64,000 bases of DNA, from assembly GCF_031344055.1 (NCBI RefSeq), contig NZ_JADBEN010000006.1; one strand, 5' to 3'. Positions 60,912 through 64,000 of this stretch are shown here, one piece after another. Below the pieces are notes generated by a model, which did no database searches, was not told where the DNA came from, and saw only the letters and a program-made list of their open reading frames with translations. This stretch comes from Methylobacillus flagellatus_A. Its GTDB lineage: Bacteria > Pseudomonadota > Gammaproteobacteria > Burkholderiales > Methylophilaceae. The first letter of the stretch is position 1. Each line of letters begins with the position of its first letter. Position numbers and translations under genes: made by a program.

Positions 60912-61478
60912 ATGACGAAAGTTGTAGTGGTGTATCACAGCGGCTACGGCCATACCGAAGTCCAGGCAAAAGCGGTGGCGCGCGGGGCGGAAAAAGTGGC
61001 CGGCACCGAGGTGCGGTTGCTCAATTCCGAGGAGGCGCAGCAAGACTGGGAGGCGCTGAACGCGGCGGACGCCATCATCTTCGGCAGTCCGACCTACATG
61101 GGCTCGGCTTCCGCCCAGTTCAAGGCATTCATGGATGCCAGCTCCAGCATCTGGTATAACCGTGGTTGGAAGGATAAGGTAGCGGCAGGCTTTACCACTT
61201 CAGCAAGCCAGAGCGGCGACAAGCTCAACACCATCGTGCAGCTCACCATATTTGCCGCCCAGCATGGCATGATCTGGGTAGGCAATGATCTGCTGCCGGG
61301 GAACAATAGCAGTGCGGGCTCAGTCAATGACTTGAACCGCCTGGGCGGGTTCCTTGGCGCGTTGGCCCAGGCCAATAGTGACCAAGGCCCTGACGTCGCC
61401 CCATTGCAGAGCGACTTGCTTACCGCGGAACACCTGGGCGAGCGTGTTGCCGATATCACCAAGAAACTACGCGGTTAA
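60912..61478 (+). CDS. WrbA-like NAD(P)H:quinone oxidoreductase
   Basis: 188 residues from the ATG at 60912. The flavodoxin fold starts VVVYHSGYGHTEVQAKAVA, with the FMN-binding loop FGSPTYMGSASAQFKAFMD and a later TTSASQSGDKLNT. WrbA enzymes reduce quinones by two electrons to avoid semiquinone radicals. It follows the pirin gene by 23 bases in the presumed operon. Confidence 0.9.
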   Translation: MTKVVVVYHSGYGHTEVQAKAVARGAEKVAGTEVRLLNSEEAQQDWEALNAADAIIFGSPTYMGSASAQFKAFMDASSSIWYNRGWKDKVAAGFTTSASQSGDKLNTIVQLTIFAAQHGMIWVGNDLLPGNNSSAGSVNDLNRLGGFLGALAQANSDQGPDVAPLQSDLLTAEHLGERVADITKKLRG

Positions 61479-61517
61479 TATTAATAACGACTTTTTGATA
61501 CGCAGAGAGGAAATGCA

Positions 61518-62099
61518 ATGAAACATTCCATCGCTAAACTGGGCCTGGTTGCAGGCCTGTTCGCGGCAAGCAGCCTGGCGTTTGCCGCTGCCGAGACTTA
61601 CGAGATCGACAACAAGCACAGCTTCGCCAACTTCGCGATCCGCCATGTGGTTTCCAAGACTTCCGGCACCTTCAGCGACATCACCGGCAAGCTGGTCATC
61701 GACAAGGACAACCTCGCCAAGTCTAGCGTCGATGCCAAGATCAACGTGCTGAGCGTCAACACCAGCAACGAAAAGCGCGACGAGCACATCAAGAAAGAGG
61801 AATACCTCAATGCCGGCAAGTTCGGCGAGATCCACTTCGTCAGCACCAAGATCGAACCCACCTCCGCCAGCCAGGGCAATGTCACAGGCAAGCTCACCAT
61901 CAACGGCGTGACCAAGGACGTGACCTTCCCGTTTGCCGTGCTCGGTTTCGGCAAGGACCCATGGGGCGGCTTGCGCACCGGTATCGAAGCCAAGACCATC
62001 ATCCGGGCGTCCGACTACGGCTACACCTGGGGCAAGCCTGGCTCCCCGGTGGGCGATGATGTCGAAGTCACTTTGCTGATCGAAGGCGTCAAGAAGTAG
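61518..62099 (+). CDS. YceI-family periplasmic lipid-binding protein
   Basis: 193 residues. A signal peptide (LGLVAGLFAASSLAFA) is followed by the YceI lipocalin-like barrel, with YEIDNKHSFANFAIRHVVSK and GNVTGKLTINGVTKDV. YceI proteins bind isoprenoids such as ubiquinone-type molecules. A terminator-like hairpin follows at 62125, so expression of the downstream genes may be partly separate. Confidence 0.92.
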   Translation: MKHSIAKLGLVAGLFAASSLAFAAAETYEIDNKHSFANFAIRHVVSKTSGTFSDITGKLVIDKDNLAKSSVDAKINVLSVNTSNEKRDEHIKKEEYLNAGKFGEIHFVSTKIEPTSASQGNVTGKLTINGVTKDVTFPFAVLGFGKDPWGGLRTGIEAKTIIRASDYGYTWGKPGSPVGDDVEVTLLIEGVKK

Positions 62100-62124
62100 G
62101 CCTTGCCCGTCCTGTCTTAACCTG

Positions 62125-62157
62125 AAACGCCCGCAGATGATGCTTGCGCGGCGTTTT
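62125..62157 (+). terminator. Probable terminator after the YceI gene
   Basis: AAACGCC (62125-62131) and GGCGTTT (62150-62156) form a stem with an inner CGC/GCG pairing; a T-rich stretch follows. It lies 25 bases after the YceI stop. Confidence 0.55.
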
Positions 62158-62181
62158 GTTGTTTGATCACGGAGGAAATTC

Positions 62182-63258
62182 ATGTCTGCCGATTTATTCA
62201 GCCCGACCAAGTTGGGCAGCATCGCGCTCACGAACCGCATCGTCATGGCGCCCTTGACCCGCAACCGCGCCGGCAAGGGCAACGTGCCGCAACCCATCAA
62301 TGCCGAATACTACGCCCAGCGCGCTTCCGCCGGGCTGATCATCACCGAGGCGACGCCGATTTCCGCCACGGGGCACGGTTATCCCGCCACCCCGGGCATA
62401 CACGATCCCGAGCAAGTCGAAGGCTGGAAGCTGGTCACCCAGGCCGTGCATGCCAAGGGCGGCAAGATCGTGCTGCAGCTCTGGCATGTGGGGCGTATCT
62501 CGCACCCGTCCCTGCAGCCCGGCAATGCCTTGCCGGTCGCGCCTTCCGCCATCAAGCCGGCAGGTCAGGCCTTCACCTACGAAGGCTTGCAGGATTTCGT
62601 CACGCCGCGTGCATTGGCGATCGAGGAGCTGCCTGGCATTGTGGCGGATTATGCGTGTGCCGCGCGCAACGCGCTCGAGGCCGGTTTCGACGGGGTCGAG
62701 ATTCATGCCGCGAACGGCTACCTGCTCGACCAGTTCCTGCGCGACGGCACCAACCATCGCACCGATGAATACGGCGGCAGTATCGAGAACCGCACGCGCC
62801 TGCTGCTGGAAGTGACCAAGGCGGTGGTCGAGGTAGCGGGCGCCGACCGTGTCGGCGTGCGCATCTCGCCGCTGAACCCGTTCAACGATATCAGCGATTC
62901 CGACCCGCAGGCATTGTTCAACCATGTGGCCGACAGCCTCAGCCCGTTTGGCCTGGCATACCTGCACGTTGTGGAAGGCGGCATGGGCGGAGAGGGTGTG
63001 CCGCCGTTCGATTTTTCCGCGCTGCGCAAGCATTTCAAGGGCGGCTACATCGCCAACCTCGGCTACGACAAGGCCAAGGGCGATGCCGCGATTGCCTCGG
63101 GCCATGCCGACGCGGTCGCCTACGGCGCGTTGTACATTGCCAACCCCGACCTCGTGGAACGCTTCCGGCAGGATGCGCCGCTGAATACCCCTGACCAAGC
63201 CACATTCTATGGCGGCGATGCCAAGGGCTATACCGATTACCCAACCCTACAAGGATAA
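62182..63258 (+). CDS. Old Yellow Enzyme-family flavin oxidoreductase
   Basis: 358 residues starting FSPTKLGSIALTNRIVMAPL. The OYE core shows AANGYLLDQFLRDGTNHRTD and a later YIANLGYDKAKGDAAIASGH. FMN-dependent OYEs (NemA type) reduce activated alkenes, nitroaromatics and other electrophiles with NAD(P)H. It follows the YceI gene by 82 bases with a terminator between, and precedes the nitroreductase gene by 4 bases. Confidence 0.93.
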   Translation: MSADLFSPTKLGSIALTNRIVMAPLTRNRAGKGNVPQPINAEYYAQRASAGLIITEATPISATGHGYPATPGIHDPEQVEGWKLVTQAVHAKGGKIVLQLWHVGRISHPSLQPGNALPVAPSAIKPAGQAFTYEGLQDFVTPRALAIEELPGIVADYACAARNALEAGFDGVEIHAANGYLLDQFLRDGTNHRTDEYGGSIENRTRLLLEVTKAVVEVAGADRVGVRISPLNPFNDISDSDPQALFNHVADSLSPFGLAYLHVVEGGMGGEGVPPFDFSALRKHFKGGYIANLGYDKAKGDAAIASGHADAVAYGALYIANPDLVERFRQDAPLNTPDQATFYGGDAKGYTDYPTLQG

Positions 63259-63262
63259 TAAG

Positions 63263-63865
63263 ATGTCAAGAAAACCAGCAGTCACCAGCGTACCCATCGA
63301 TTCCACCATTGCCGAGCGCTGGAGCGGCCGCGCCTATGACGCCAGCAAGCCGGTCAGCCACGAGCAGACCATTGCCTTGCTGGAGGCAGCCCGTTGGGCA
63401 CCGTCCTGCTACGGCGACCAGCCTTGGCGCTTCATCGTCTGGGACAAGAACAAGGATGCCGCGGCATGGCAAAAGGCCTTCGACACCCTGGTGGAGTTCA
63501 ACCAAGGCTGGGTCAAGAATTCACCGCTCCTGGTCTTGATCGCCGCGGACACCAAGTTCCACCATAACGGCAAGCCCAACCGCTGGGCAGCGTATGACAG
63601 CGGTGCGGCCGCAGAAAACCTCTGCCTGCAGTCAACCGCACTCGGGCTGATGGCGCACCAGATGGCAGGTTTTGACGCCGACAAGCTGCGCGCCGCTTTT
63701 GCCATTCCCGAGCAGATCGAGATCATTGCCATGGTCTCGGTAGGCTATGCAGCCGACCCTGCCACGCTGGAGGGGGAGGCCAAAGAGCGTGAGCTGGCGG
63801 CACGCAGCCGTCGCGAGCTGGGAGAGCTCTTCTTCGACAGCTCCTGGGGCAAGCCTATTGTCTGA
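63263..63865 (+). CDS. Nitroreductase-family protein
   Basis: 200 residues from the ATG at 63263, preceded by AAGGA. The nitroreductase fold shows ERWSGRAYDASKPVSHEQ, ARWAPSCYGDQPWRFIVWD and the helix FLTLGLM-like LQSTALGLMAHQMAGFD. It probably reduces nitro compounds or quinones with FMN. It lies 4 bases after the OYE gene, consistent with a shared detoxification transcript. Confidence 0.92.
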   Translation: MSRKPAVTSVPIDSTIAERWSGRAYDASKPVSHEQTIALLEAARWAPSCYGDQPWRFIVWDKNKDAAAWQKAFDTLVEFNQGWVKNSPLLVLIAADTKFHHNGKPNRWAAYDSGAAAENLCLQSTALGLMAHQMAGFDADKLRAAFAIPEQIEIIAMVSVGYAADPATLEGEAKERELAARSRRELGELFFDSSWGKPIV

Positions 63866-63886
63866 GTTGCCGGTATACAGGTCTGT

Positions 63887-63892
63887 TATAAT
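63887..63892 (+). promoter_or_regulatory. Putative -10 box of the thioredoxin gene
   Basis: A perfect TATAAT lies 32 bases before the ATG at 63925. A TTGCCG at 63867-63872 resembles a -35 box, but the 14-base spacer is shorter than normal. Confidence 0.5.
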
Positions 63893-63924
63893 GAAAAATT
63901 CCATCCATTAGCCGGGATTTAATC

Positions 63925-64000
63925 ATGCCTGTTTTGCAGCTTACAAAAGCCAACTTCAAGCAAACCATCGAGAGCAATGACTTTGTGATCGTCGATTTCT
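63925..64000 (+). CDS. Thioredoxin, N-terminal part only
   Basis: The first 25 codons are visible before the window ends: PVLQLTKANFKQTIESNDF and VIVDF follow the ATG. This is the usual start of bacterial thioredoxins, whose WCGPC motif would come immediately after the cut. The active site cannot be seen here, so the assignment is from the N-terminal pattern alone. Confidence 0.7.
   Translation, partial: MPVLQLTKANFKQTIESNDFVIVDF

Noticed and set aside
1..64000. CRISPR arrays, complete insertion sequences, rRNA or tRNA genes
   Set aside because: No regularly spaced repeats, transposase genes or recognisable stable RNA genes were seen on either strand.

Overview
The window looks like the chromosome of a methylotrophic betaproteobacterium, most likely of the family Methylophilaceae (Methylobacillus/Methylovorus/Methylotenera type). 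The best clue is an intact mxaR-S-A-C-K-L block, the accessory genes for maturation of calcium-dependent methanol dehydrogenase. Supporting clues are the fabA-fabB pair, the sucCD / nadE / glnB neighbourhood, the high GC of most genes, and close-packed operons with many ATGA-type overlaps. No rRNA, tRNA, CRISPR array, prophage or complete insertion sequence was seen.

Layout: 1-890 is an AT-rich, foreign-looking edge with a membrane-protein gene cut by the window and decayed coding fragments. 896-6239 (minus) is mxaRSACKL, divergent from fabA-fabB (6489-8288). 8358-16985 carries a MocR regulator, a secreted cyclophilin, serB, sucCD, an ankyrin-repeat protein, NAD synthetase, PII (glnB) and a VOC protein. 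17083-22902 (minus) holds a cytochrome c/FTR1 iron permease, an M61 peptidase, and a parvulin-bolA-yciI-yciB set. 23013-27858 (plus) runs PHP phosphatase, Sua5/YciO, M50 protease, scpA, scpB, rluB. 27880-38536 (minus) has DUF202, prmB-dapE-arsC-like, an MHYT-GGDEF-EAL protein, dapD, an M48 lipoprotein, kup, a TfoX-domain protein and xseA.

38673-50296 (plus) has dsbB, cysM, a ydbH-ynbE-ydbL envelope lipid-transport operon, a DEDD exonuclease, rlmD, and then a peptide-ABC transporter operon that contains a YkuD enzyme lacking a signal peptide and is followed by yhhQ and nagZ. I read this last stretch as a murein-recycling locus. An orphan PEP-CTERM protein, a Bax-inhibitor-1 family protein and a rhomboid follow. 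53182-57764 (minus) carries a small membrane protein, tadA and a transglutaminase-DUF58-MoxR operon, a distant parallel of mxaRS. 57786-60037 (minus) has a PsiE-like protein and a cysZ-like/LysR pair. The LysR pair faces a five-gene redox/electrophile-defence run (pirin, WrbA, YceI, Old Yellow Enzyme, nitroreductase; 60175-63865). The window ends in the first codons of a thioredoxin gene.

The most interesting points are the YkuD enzyme in the peptide-transporter operon with NagZ nearby, the apparent CTG start of ydbH, the LysR/pirin detoxification region with two palindromes, a 22-codon reading frame with a strong ribosome-binding site before scpA, a c-di-GMP-type protein with both catalytic motifs degenerate, and the separation of mxaRSACKL from mxaFJGI. 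Functions are assigned from recognised motifs and gene order only; no database search was possible.
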